Of a stretch of DNA of 64,000 nucleotides, positions 37,416-45,442 are shown piece by piece; position 1 is the first letter of the stretch; each line of letters begins with the position of its first letter. The notes beneath the pieces are model-generated. The model was not told where the DNA came from. It did no database searches and worked only from the letters and a program-made list of their open reading frames with translations. Made by a program: the position numbers and the translations under genes. The stretch is from Paludibacteraceae bacterium (GTDB lineage Bacteria > Bacteroidota > Bacteroidia > Bacteroidales > Paludibacteraceae): NCBI GenBank assembly GCA_017556705.1, contig JAFYMG010000016.1, positions 1 through 64,000 on the forward strand. Reading direction: 5' to 3'.

Positions 37416-37499
37416 CCTGAAAAGGTTGACTCGTATCCTAAAACTATTGACTATTTTCCTAAAAACTTTTACTCCATTCCTAAAAAGATTTACTCCTTG
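37416..37499. repeat. Four tandem 21-bp repeats
   Basis: Units at 37416, 37437, 37458 and 37479 of the form CCTAAAAACTTTTACTCCATT. They happen to keep a frame open (FLKRLT-type peptide) but no gene is supported. Confidence 0.8.
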
Positions 37500-37551
37500 T
37501 TGCGCATTTCGTGCTCATCTTTTATTGCGTTTTACATCCAATAAATACAAA

Positions 37552-37584
37552 AAAATGCACTTTCCCGCAAAAAAAGTGCATTTT
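37552..37584. terminator. Hairpin, possible terminator
   Basis: Perfect 12-bp stem AAAATGCACTTT / AAAGTGCATTTT around a 9-base loop, in an AT-rich stretch. It lies 250 bp ahead of the defence island. Confidence 0.55.
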
Positions 37585-37621
37585 ATTCTACATACTGACA
37601 AGTTTTAGCAGTTTGCCATAC

Positions 37622-37629
37622 TACCTTTG
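37622..37629 (+). promoter_or_regulatory. Isolated -7 element
   Basis: TACCTTTG without a TTTG at the right distance (CTGACA is found instead). It precedes an in-frame start at 37714; weak evidence for a second, upstream promoter of the methylase gene. Confidence 0.35.
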
Positions 37630-37837
37630 CAGCCGATTTAGGAAAACTATAGCTAATCATCCATTGCCTATAGCCTCCTAAAAACAATGTTTAACCCCTA
37701 AAAATCACCTAGTATGCAAACCGCCCAATCTCTATCCATCCCTTTCCCAGAATTTGCTACTTTAGCTGCATTACCACAAGAAGACTTACCCCAAGGGCCT
37801 CAACAGTCCCCTATTTTAGAAGAAAATCTTCTAAATA

Positions 37838-37869
37838 TTTGCAAATCCGAAGAAAATTCATTACCTTTG
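37838..37869 (+). promoter_or_regulatory. Bacteroidales promoter of the restriction-modification genes
   Basis: TTTG 37838-37841, exactly 20 bases, TACCTTTG 37862-37869. It lies inside the upstream extension of the methylase frame and points to ATG 37912 as the start. Confidence 0.75.
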
Positions 37870-37911
37870 CGCAAATTTTTCTTAGACACACTCTATTTTC
37901 GATACAACAAT

Positions 37912-40131
37912 ATGGAAGTTCAAATCAGAGACAACAAAATCTTTGCGCCATTGAAAGACAAGTGGCTCGTCAATAAACCAGAGGAGCAAGTACGCCAACA
38001 ATATATTTGTCGCTTGGTAGATAGTTATGGCTATACTCTTGACCAAATGGCGCAAGAGTTACAAGTTACTAATTCGCAGCGCGGACAGGGTGCTGCGCGA
38101 GGCGATATTGTCATTTGGCGCAGCAAAGAAGATAAATTAAATAACAAGAGCGCACTTATTGTAGTAGAATGTAAAGCCGAATCTGTAACAATCCGCCAAG
38201 AAGACTATTTCCAGGGTTACAACTACGCCGCATGGGCTGGCGCAGATTTCTTTGTTACCACTAACCTCAAGGAGACCCGCGTATTTAGAGTGGTGAAAGG
38301 TGAGCTTCCAAAGCGCCTTGAAGAAATTGCGGATATCCCAACTGCCGATAAAGCACAAGATCAAAAAGAAATCGACAAACTCTTGCAACAAACTAAAGCT
38401 TTTACGAGAGATGAATTCTCCAAACTACTTTTCAAATGCCACAACATCATTCGCAACAACGACAAACTATCTCCAGAAGCGGCATTTGATGAGATTAGCA
38501 AAATTCTCTTTATAAAGATTCGATATGAGCGCGACAACACTGGTACACAAATCTTTTCTTTAGATAACTTCAAAAAGGCACGCGAAACGTATAATAGTTT
38601 CAAATCTAAAGACGCGCCAGAGTTTTATCAGTTCTTATTTGAGAAGACCAAAGAAGATTTTGCCAATGACCACCTCTTTGAGCAAAACGATATCATCAAA
38701 ATCCGCGAAAATAGTTTCGAGCAAATCGTAAAGGAACTCCAAATATACAACCTATCAACCACCTCTGATGATGTCAAAGGTATTGCTTTTGAAAAGTTCC
38801 TTGGTCGCACCTTCCGTGGTGAGTTGGGACAATTCTTTACACCTCGTACCATCGTGGAGTTTATGGTCAATGTATTAGACCCACAAGAGGGCGAATATAT
38901 CTGCGACCCTTGCTGTGGTAGTGGTGGCTTCCTGATTAATGCTTTCGAGTATGTTCGTGCACAGATTGAACAAGACATAGAACAAGAAAAAGAAAAAATC
39001 AAGGAACAGTACTACACCGATAGTTACGATCAACTACCTGACAAACAAAAAGAAGCCATCGACACTAAAATCGCCAATGCTTTCCAAGTACTCAATCAAG
39101 AGTTGGATATCAATAATGCCGATGGTCGCTTGCGTTCGTTGTCTTTTGATTGTATCTATGGTACTGATGCCAACCCTCGTATGGCTCGTACTGCCAAGAT
39201 GAATATGATCATGCACGGCGATGGTCACGGAGGTGTGCATCATCACGATGGTTTGCTGAATGTAAACGGTATTTTTGACAACCGCTTTGATGTCATCCTT
39301 ACCAACCCTCCTTTCGGCGCGCATGTTGACAAAGATCTAAAGATTACAGAAGCAGACAAGTTCACTGATGAGGCAAAAATCAAACTTTACACCAAGCGTT
39401 ATGGTGATGCATATTTAGAAGCCCTCAAACAAGTCAATGACCACATAGGAGAACCTATCCTAAGTCTATTTGAGACTGGCGCCATGAGTGGTTTGACTGA
39501 AGTACTTTTCATCGAACGCTGCCTTAATCTGCTCAAGCCAGGAGGTCGTATGGGTATTGTATTGCCAGAAGGAGTGTTGAATAATACCAATCTGCAAAAG
39601 ATTCGCGATTTTGTAGAGAGCAAAGCTAAAATCATGCTTGTTGTTTCTATTCCGCAAGATGTGTTTATCGCTTCGGGTGCAACGGTCAAACCTTCATTAC
39701 TTTTCTTCCGCAAGTTTACAGAAGAAGAGGCAACTTTATATGCAACAATCACTGACGATGCTCGTGCTGAAGCAGTGGCACCTTACTTGTCTGAATTAGA
39801 AGACATTGATCTAAAACTCGCAACACGAGGTAAAGATGCCGTATCAAAAGAAGACAAAAAACGCTTGAAGATTCGACGCAAAGACATAGAGACAATCATC
39901 GAAACTGAAACCAAGAAACTTGTTAAAGAGCGTTTTGATTACCAAATCCCTATCGCAGAAGTTCAGAAAGCAGGTATCAGCACCACAGGTGCTCCAATCG
40001 AAAATGAATTACTTCCATTGGAAACTGAATATACCGAATACCGCAAAGAGCATAGCCTTTGGATGCAGAAAGCAAAACAAATCACCTATACTTTAGATAA
40101 AAACGGCAATATCGTCCGTATGCACAACTGA
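37912..40131 (+). CDS. Restriction nuclease-N6-adenine methylase fusion (BcgI A-like / HsdM with HsdR-type N-domain)
   Basis: 739 residues from ATG 37912; the frame is open to ATG 37714, but a perfect promoter lies between them. The N-terminal part resembles the nuclease domain of HsdR: GDIVIWRS (about 64-71) then VVECKAE (about 84-90), a PD-(D/E)xK pattern. From about 210 it is an HsdM-type methylase: helical domain, GQFFTPRTIVEFM, SAM motif DPCCGSGGF (about 331-339) and catalytic NPPF (about 464-467). There is no helicase domain and no HsdR gene nearby. With the following specificity gene it looks like a type IIB/BcgI-like enzyme which cuts and methylates in one complex. Confidence 0.9.
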   Translation: MEVQIRDNKIFAPLKDKWLVNKPEEQVRQQYICRLVDSYGYTLDQMAQELQVTNSQRGQGAARGDIVIWRSKEDKLNNKSALIVVECKAESVTIRQEDYFQGYNYAAWAGADFFVTTNLKETRVFRVVKGELPKRLEEIADIPTADKAQDQKEIDKLLQQTKAFTRDEFSKLLFKCHNIIRNNDKLSPEAAFDEISKILFIKIRYERDNTGTQIFSLDNFKKARETYNSFKSKDAPEFYQFLFEKTKEDFANDHLFEQNDIIKIRENSFEQIVKELQIYNLSTTSDDVKGIAFEKFLGRTFRGELGQFFTPRTIVEFMVNVLDPQEGEYICDPCCGSGGFLINAFEYVRAQIEQDIEQEKEKIKEQYYTDSYDQLPDKQKEAIDTKIANAFQVLNQELDINNADGRLRSLSFDCIYGTDANPRMARTAKMNMIMHGDGHGGVHHHDGLLNVNGIFDNRFDVILTNPPFGAHVDKDLKITEADKFTDEAKIKLYTKRYGDAYLEALKQVNDHIGEPILSLFETGAMSGLTEVLFIERCLNLLKPGGRMGIVLPEGVLNNTNLQKIRDFVESKAKIMLVVSIPQDVFIASGATVKPSLLFFRKFTEEEATLYATITDDARAEAVAPYLSELEDIDLKLATRGKDAVSKEDKKRLKIRRKDIETIIETETKKLVKERFDYQIPIAEVQKAGISTTGAPIENELLPLETEYTEYRKEHSLWMQKAKQITYTLDKNGNIVRMHN

Positions 40132-40169
40132 AAAAGTATAGTGACGAAAAAACTAATGGAAGAATAATC

Positions 40170-41429
40170 ATGGCACAGAAATATAAATATTTGCATCTTG
40201 TCAACTATAACACTTTTTTATTGTGGGATATCAAACGATATTTCATGACTCAAGTGGCTTCTTCACACCCTATTGTAAAGTTGGGTGATTACATACAAGA
40301 AGAAGGTACAAAATATAATATCAGTGACAAGACTAAAACATATGGTATTTTAGGAGTCAATAATCAAACTGGTATTTTTGATGCTTATGAAGAAAATGGC
40401 TCAAAGATAAAACAGAAATACAAAAAAATGCAAGTTGGTTGGATTGCCTACAATCCATATCGTGTAAATGTCGGATCAATAGGAATAAGGATTGAGGAGC
40501 ACCTATTTGAGTATATTAGTCCTGCCTATGTGGTATTTAGTTGCAAAAAAGGACTTTTGCCAGAGTTCTTATTTCTGCTAATGAAAACAGATTTGTTTAA
40601 TAAGATAATACGAGAAAATACGACAGGTAGTGTGCGACAAAATCTAAATTATTCGGTATTGTCTAATTTGCAAATTCCACTACCATCACTTGCAGAACAA
40701 AACAAAATCATTGCTGCATATAACGCTACCATTGCTCAAGCAAAGCAATATTCCACCCAAGCAAAAGATATTGATAAGCAAATCGAAAAGTATTTAAATA
40801 TAGCTTTGGGTATAGAAGAATCTTCAGTAAAAAAACATGAAAGCGGAAAATTATACTTTATGTCTTCTAACCAACTGACTAGATGGGATGTTTGGAATGT
40901 GTCCACTAACGGTTATTCAAAAAAATATCCTTTGCATTATTTGCACAATGTAATTACTATGCAAAGTGGTAAGTTTCTACCTTCTAAAGCGCAAAAGGGG
41001 GGAGAATATAATGTTTACGGAGGAAATGGTTTAACTGGAACACATAATGAATTTTGCTTTACAGGAAAAAGAATAGTTATAGGTCGTGTCGGGGAATATT
41101 GTGGAAATGTGCATTTAATAGATGGTAACTATTGGATTACTGATAATGCCCTAAAAGTTGATAAGATTGCAGATGAAGTAACATGGGATTTTTTGGCGAT
41201 TGCATTACAAGCTCTAAATATCAATCAATATAGAAGTATCTCGGCTCAGCCATCCATTTCACAAACAAAAATTCTCCAATTACAAATACCGATTCCTCCT
41301 CTGCACACGCAAAACGAGATTGTAGAACACATTACCAGATTGCGTAATAAACAGAAAGATTTGCAACAAAAATCCCTCACTCTCCGCCAACAAGCCACCC
41401 AACAATTTGAACAAACTATATTTAACTAA
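40170..41429 (+). CDS. hsdS: Type I-like DNA specificity subunit
   Basis: Recognises the target sequence for the preceding nuclease-methylase. 419 residues, two target-recognition domains. Each ends in the conserved helix-start motif: LPSLAEQNKIIAAYNA (about 170-185) and PPLHTQNEIVEHITRLRNKQ (about 373-392). The bipartite layout predicts a split recognition site. Clearly more AT-rich than the chromosomal neighbours. Starts 38 bp after the methylase gene. Confidence 0.93.
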   Translation: MAQKYKYLHLVNYNTFLLWDIKRYFMTQVASSHPIVKLGDYIQEEGTKYNISDKTKTYGILGVNNQTGIFDAYEENGSKIKQKYKKMQVGWIAYNPYRVNVGSIGIRIEEHLFEYISPAYVVFSCKKGLLPEFLFLLMKTDLFNKIIRENTTGSVRQNLNYSVLSNLQIPLPSLAEQNKIIAAYNATIAQAKQYSTQAKDIDKQIEKYLNIALGIEESSVKKHESGKLYFMSSNQLTRWDVWNVSTNGYSKKYPLHYLHNVITMQSGKFLPSKAQKGGEYNVYGGNGLTGTHNEFCFTGKRIVIGRVGEYCGNVHLIDGNYWITDNALKVDKIADEVTWDFLAIALQALNINQYRSISAQPSISQTKILQLQIPIPPLHTQNEIVEHITRLRNKQKDLQQKSLTLRQQATQQFEQTIFN

Positions 41430-41466
41430 TTCGTTATGCTAATTCTTCGTATATAAGAAATGAGAA

Positions 41467-42402
41467 ATGAATAACCAAGAAAAAATCATACATATTATCC
41501 AGCATATCAAAAACATTCTGCATACAAGACCAAAACATATGGAGTTGGTAGACTTTTATCACAATGTTTTTGAACAATACAAAGAAAAGGTGGCATCGCT
41601 TGATGATATTATTACTCGTCCCAAAATACTCAAAGAAGGATTGATAGAAACTATAGAGAAAGTCGAAGAAAGAATATACCAAAGTCTTGATGATTATTAT
41701 GCAGGCAGGCTTTCTAGTGCAATCGCTGAAATGGATTTCCTTTTTCAAGAACTTGATTTGCTTTTGCCCCAAAAATATAATCAATATTCAATGAATCAGG
41801 ATGATGTATGGTATAGAGGGCGAATAAAAAAAGAAGGAATACAAATCTATGCATATAGAGAGATGTTTCATATTCCTAATCACATGCGGGAAAATGTGAG
41901 CAATCAGCGGTTTAGTTTTAATGGCTATCCCTGCCTATATTTAGGAAAATCTATATGGACTTGTTGGGAGGAATTAGATGAAGCACATTTAGATGATATT
42001 TGTTTTGCTGCTGTAAAAATAACCAAAGGATTTAGAGTTTTTGATTTGTCTATCCCAACCGCAGAGTCTATACATGATAAATCAACGGAAGAATTGATTT
42101 CTATGTTGGTAACCATGCCTTTAAAAATAGCCTGTTCTGTTAAAACAATGAATGAGGGAGCAAATTTTAAATCTGAATATATTATACCACAACTTTTGAT
42201 GATTGAATTAATAGAGCATTCTCGTTATGATGGCTATATATTTACTTCTACAAAAGAAAATGCAACATTTGGCTGGAATGAAAAATATTTATTGAATGTT
42301 GTATTACCAGTTAGTGGAGAATTTGATGAAAATGGCTTGTGCATCAGTTTAAAAGAAAGGATGCAAATAACTAATCCGATTTGCCATCAGTATGAAATTT
42401 AA
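41467..42402 (+). CDS. RES-domain protein (putative NAD+ phosphorylase/NADase effector)
   Basis: 311 residues. The first about 110 residues are helical without motif, perhaps a HEPN/RES-N-type domain. The RES fold follows: WYRGR (about 115-119), QRFSFNGYPCLYLGKSIW and CWEEL (about 166-170), then a late SRYDGYIFTSTKE. Characterised RES toxins degrade NAD+ and are paired with an Xre antitoxin; no such gene is adjacent here. It follows hsdS by 37 bp and precedes a SIR2-like gene. AT-rich. Function as an abortive-infection effector is inferred from context. Confidence 0.78.
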   Translation: MNNQEKIIHIIQHIKNILHTRPKHMELVDFYHNVFEQYKEKVASLDDIITRPKILKEGLIETIEKVEERIYQSLDDYYAGRLSSAIAEMDFLFQELDLLLPQKYNQYSMNQDDVWYRGRIKKEGIQIYAYREMFHIPNHMRENVSNQRFSFNGYPCLYLGKSIWTCWEELDEAHLDDICFAAVKITKGFRVFDLSIPTAESIHDKSTEELISMLVTMPLKIACSVKTMNEGANFKSEYIIPQLLMIELIEHSRYDGYIFTSTKENATFGWNEKYLLNVVLPVSGEFDENGLCISLKERMQITNPICHQYEI

Positions 42403-42564
42403 AAGTCAACAATCTCTAATGTAATTCCGATTTCAACAGAAGAAGTTAATTTCTTCTTAGAACATGGATATGAGAAAAGTGATGAAAACATAGATATATA
42501 TCCCAGAACTATCTTTGGACAGATGGAAAATATATTAACGAACGCAGAATACTACACAATATAA
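42403..42564 (+). other. In-frame open extension after the RES stop codon (remnant or small ORF)
   Basis: The RES frame continues for 53 codons after its TAA (ISNVIPISTEEVNFFLEHGY and onward to TNAEYYTI, then TAA). There is no ATG, GTG or TTG start with a good context, and no family is recognised. It could be the remains of a longer RES gene or of a lost neighbour. Confidence 0.35.
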
Positions 42565-42599
42565 AGATATTTTTTACCTCTATTAGATTTAATACAACT

Positions 42600-43655
42600 A
42601 TGGCAAATGTAACATATCTCATAGGAGCAGGAGCAAGTGCAGGGAAGCGCGATAAAGGTAATGTTATTGAGGGTTTACCTTGCGTAAATGAAATTCCACT
42701 GCGCATTAACAATATTATTACATTGCTCCGAAACACTCCGATTCCTCGCAATATTACATGGCAAAACTCACAATTAGGATTAAATTCTAAAGAGGATTGG
42801 GATAAAGCACGAGAAGTACTATTAAACCAGTTTCAAGAATTATACCAACATTGTACAGAGAACGCGACTATTGACACTTATGCCAAAAAGCTGGTCCTCA
42901 AAAGAGAAATTGACAAATTTAAACATTTAGAACACATATTAACGCTATTCTTCATGTTTGAAGAAATGTGGTATAAGCCGGACTCTCGCTATGACACATT
43001 TTTAGCTAATATTTTAACGGAGAATCTTCGTTTTCCAGACAATATTCGATTCATATCATGGAACTATGACAATCAGTTTGAAATTGCTTACTCTGAATAT
43101 AATCCAGATGATAACTTATTAGTTGGCTCCAAAAGAACTAAATTCAATTTAAGACACGAAATAACAAAAATTAATGGCACTGCTTCATTTATAAATCGAG
43201 ACCAGAAGTTTGCGACATATAGAAGAAAATTTCTCGAAGAAATTCAGAATACCCATGAAAATGGTTTATATAGTGAAGCTCAGGCTAAAGAGAATAGATG
43301 GGTTCTGGAATTGATTTTTCTATATAAATTATATATTGAAGGAAAGGAAGATAATACAGACCTATCTTTTGCGTTTGATTACAATTATCCTTCAGATCAA
43401 ATTTTGCAAAGCATTGATTATATTATTGGCACAACAGATGTACTTGTTATTATTGGCTATACATTCCCATTCTTCAACAGAGAAATTGATCGAAAGATAT
43501 TGCAACATCTCAAACCAAATGCAAAAATATACATTCAAGATATATATCCCGAACGAATAAAACAATCCTTAAAAGCAGTGTCACCTGATATAAAAGAAGA
43601 AAACATCATTTTATTATCTGATGTAGATCAATTCTACTTACCTCCTGAATTATAA
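42600..43655 (+). CDS. SIR2-like domain protein (putative NAD+ hydrolase, defence)
   Basis: 351 residues. The SIR2 NAD-binding motif is at the N-terminus, TYLIGAGASAGK (5-16). ISWNYDNQFE (about 152-161) gives the Asn-Tyr-Asp element, and VIIGYTFPFFNREID (about 283-297) is the third SIR2-type motif. No zinc cysteines of deacetylases are present, which fits the NADase branch used in anti-phage systems (Thoeris ThsA, DSR, SIR2-HerA types). It stands between RES and RhuM in the island, without an obvious partner protein. Confidence 0.85.
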   Translation: MANVTYLIGAGASAGKRDKGNVIEGLPCVNEIPLRINNIITLLRNTPIPRNITWQNSQLGLNSKEDWDKAREVLLNQFQELYQHCTENATIDTYAKKLVLKREIDKFKHLEHILTLFFMFEEMWYKPDSRYDTFLANILTENLRFPDNIRFISWNYDNQFEIAYSEYNPDDNLLVGSKRTKFNLRHEITKINGTASFINRDQKFATYRRKFLEEIQNTHENGLYSEAQAKENRWVLELIFLYKLYIEGKEDNTDLSFAFDYNYPSDQILQSIDYIIGTTDVLVIIGYTFPFFNREIDRKILQHLKPNAKIYIQDIYPERIKQSLKAVSPDIKEENIILLSDVDQFYLPPEL

Positions 43656-43695
43656 AATTACCACCTCAAATATAAGGTAACATCTCCACATGGTC

Positions 43696-43788
43696 GCTCG
43701 TAAAATCGTAAAAGTTACAAGCGAATTACAAGCGAATTACATGCGAATTATTAGAAAACAATAGGAAATTTACGGAAATTTTACGAGC
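43696..43788. repeat. 11-bp inverted repeats enclosing three 11-bp tandem repeats upstream of rhuM
   Basis: GCTCGTAAAAT (43696-43706) is exactly inverted as ATTTTACGAGC (43778-43788). Between them TTACAAGCGAA occurs twice and TTACATGCGAA once in tandem (43715-43747). Period 11 bp is about one helical turn, as in a cooperative operator. Confidence 0.85.
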
Positions 43789-43810
43789 TGTTTTGTAACA
43801 ATTACAAACT

Positions 43811-44791
43811 ATGGACAACCAAAATCAAATAATCCTCTATCAAGACGACAACGATATTACTCGTGTGTCTGTACGCTTTGCAGATGAGGACTTGTGGCTG
43901 ACACAGAATCAGTTAGCCGAAATCTATTGTACGACTAAACAAAATATTAGTCAACATATTGAGCATATCCTTCTTGATGGCGAATTAGAAGAAAATCGAA
44001 CTGTAAAGGATTTCTTGACAGTTCGCCAAGAGGGTAATCGTCAAGTGCAACGCAACATTGCCCACTATAATCTGGATATGATTATTGCGCTCGGCTATCG
44101 TGTGCAATCGCAAGTCGCGACACGCTTCCGCCGTTGGGCTACACAACGTTTGCACGAGTATATCCAAAAGGGATTTTCTATGGATGACGAGCGACTCAAA
44201 CAAGGCGGCAATCGCTATTTCCGTGAGTTGCTGCAACGTATTCGAGATATCCGCAGTAGCGAACGCAACTTCTATCAACAAATAACTGACATCTACGCCA
44301 CTTCAGTGGACTATGATCCACGCAGTGAAATGACAAAGATGTTCTTCGCTACCGTCCAAAATAAATTGCACTATGCAGTACACGAACACACTGCTGCCGA
44401 AGTGATCTATGAGCGCGTGGACAATGAGAAACCTTTTGTTGGAATGACCAACTTCCGAGGTAACTATGTGACCAAAGATGATGTAAAGATAGCCAAGAAC
44501 TATCTTTCAGAAATTGAACTTCAACGCCTTAACCTCTTAGTATCGGGTTTCTTGGATTTTGCGGAGTTCCAAGCATTAGAGATGAATCCAATGAGCATGC
44601 AGAATTGGATAGAAGCACTAGATAATCAAATTCTTTCTCACAAACGCAAAGTATTGATGGGCAAAGGGAATATCTCTCATCAACAAGCTATCGAAAAAGC
44701 CGAAAAAGAGTTTGAAATTTACCGCCAACGCGAGATGCAACTCCTCGAAAGCGATTTCGACCGCGAAATAAAAAAACTAAAAGAGAAATAA
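43811..44791 (+). CDS. RhuM family protein
   Basis: 326 residues. WLTQNQLAEIYCTTKQNISQHI (about 32-53) is the start of the RhuM family and looks like a helix-turn-helix; NLDMIIALGYRVQSQVATRFRRWATQRL is the other conserved block. The C-terminal part is helical and charged. RhuM genes are often found inside restriction-modification and other defence loci, with function unknown. Its leader carries the tandem/inverted repeat structure, so it may bind its own promoter. Base composition is closer to that of the methylase gene than to RES/SIR2. Confidence 0.9.
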   Translation: MDNQNQIILYQDDNDITRVSVRFADEDLWLTQNQLAEIYCTTKQNISQHIEHILLDGELEENRTVKDFLTVRQEGNRQVQRNIAHYNLDMIIALGYRVQSQVATRFRRWATQRLHEYIQKGFSMDDERLKQGGNRYFRELLQRIRDIRSSERNFYQQITDIYATSVDYDPRSEMTKMFFATVQNKLHYAVHEHTAAEVIYERVDNEKPFVGMTNFRGNYVTKDDVKIAKNYLSEIELQRLNLLVSGFLDFAEFQALEMNPMSMQNWIEALDNQILSHKRKVLMGKGNISHQQAIEKAEKEFEIYRQREMQLLESDFDREIKKLKEK

Positions 44792-44820
44792 ATTTCGCTT
44801 GTAATATCCAACTGAGGGGC

Positions 44821-45045
44821 TATCTTCGGCACAATCGTCTTATCTCGCCCAATGGGCTCGAACGATTAATCGAAGGCGATTCTTCGGCACAATCTTCGGC
44901 ACACGAAAAGTTTTTTCAAAAAAAAATACACCCATGCGGAAGTGGTTATAATACAGCCACTTCCGCATGCTATATATACCAAATTTCTTCCTAAACTCTC
45001 CAACCTTCGGCACAAAACATCTTCCGCGCCGAAGATTTTTACAGC
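44821..45045. repeat. Array of CTTCGGCACAA words with a 31-bp repeat and a long hairpin
   Basis: This gap right of the island holds five copies of CTTCGGCACAA-type words. The 31-bp repeat copy 2 is at 44838-44868, flanked by ACAATCGT/ACGATTAATCG words. It ends with CCGCGCCGAAG. No gene is seen between 44792 and 45149. Confidence 0.75.
44933..44969. terminator. 13-bp perfect hairpin, probable minus-strand terminator
   Basis: CATGCGGAAGTGG / CCACTTCCGCATG with an 11-base loop. Reading leftwards it is followed by a T9 run a few bases on, so it could end leftward transcripts from the acetyltransferase remnant. Confidence 0.65.
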
Positions 45046-45149
45046 ATTATTATAGAAACCTTCACCGAATAACTACCCGTGAACATCGGAGTGGTAACGG
45101 TGTGGTAACGGAGTGGTATCGGAACAGACAAGGAATCTGGTAGTCACAA

Positions 45150-45404
45150 CTAGGTTGTGGATATTCGTTGATACGCGACGCGAGATGAGTGGTTGCGGGT
45201 GTAGATGATACCGCAGCGGGTAAAGCCCTCGTGTTCCATCACATAGCTCACGCCGCGTTGGATGTCCTCCTCTAGTTGCTCGTGCTCGGGATAGCCATCG
45301 CCCCACTGCGTAGGGTTGCCGTCAGCAGCCATCTGCTTTCTCGCGTGGGCAAAGATAGCAAGAAGGGCATCAATATCGGCGTATGTCGCGGAGCGGATGA
45401 TCAA
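45150..45404 (-). pseudogene. GNAT acetyltransferase with the central domain deleted in frame
   Basis: 84 codons, against about 160 for the family. The first 58 residues match a GNAT start (MIIRSATYADIDALLAIF, GNPTQWGDGYP, EEDIQRGVSYVM). The next residues GFTRCGIIY ... RVAYQRIS match the C-terminal strand of the same family. The acetyl-CoA binding core is missing without a frameshift. Probably inactive; a sequence error or a real deletion are both possible. Confidence 0.7.
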
Positions 45405-45407
45405 AAT

Positions 45408-45439
45408 AACTATGAACTATGAGTGATAAGTTATAAGTA
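45408..45439. repeat. AACTATGAACTATGAGTGATAAG word array
   Basis: Same word type as at 7658, 30393 and 35884, lying between two minus-strand genes. Confidence 0.75.
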
Positions 45440-45442
45440 TGA

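Noticed and set aside
37366..37608. 80-codon frame with FLKRLT-like repeats
   Set aside because: Produced by the 21-bp tandem repeat; no promoter or ribosome site, and it overlaps a strong hairpin.
37714..37911. N-terminal extension of the nuclease-methylase
   Set aside because: A perfect promoter lies inside it and the family starts near ATG 37912; kept only as a possible longer form.
43656..45149. Insertion sequence or transposon ends around rhuM
   Set aside because: The 11-bp inverted repeats enclose only 71 bp and no transposase or target duplication was seen.
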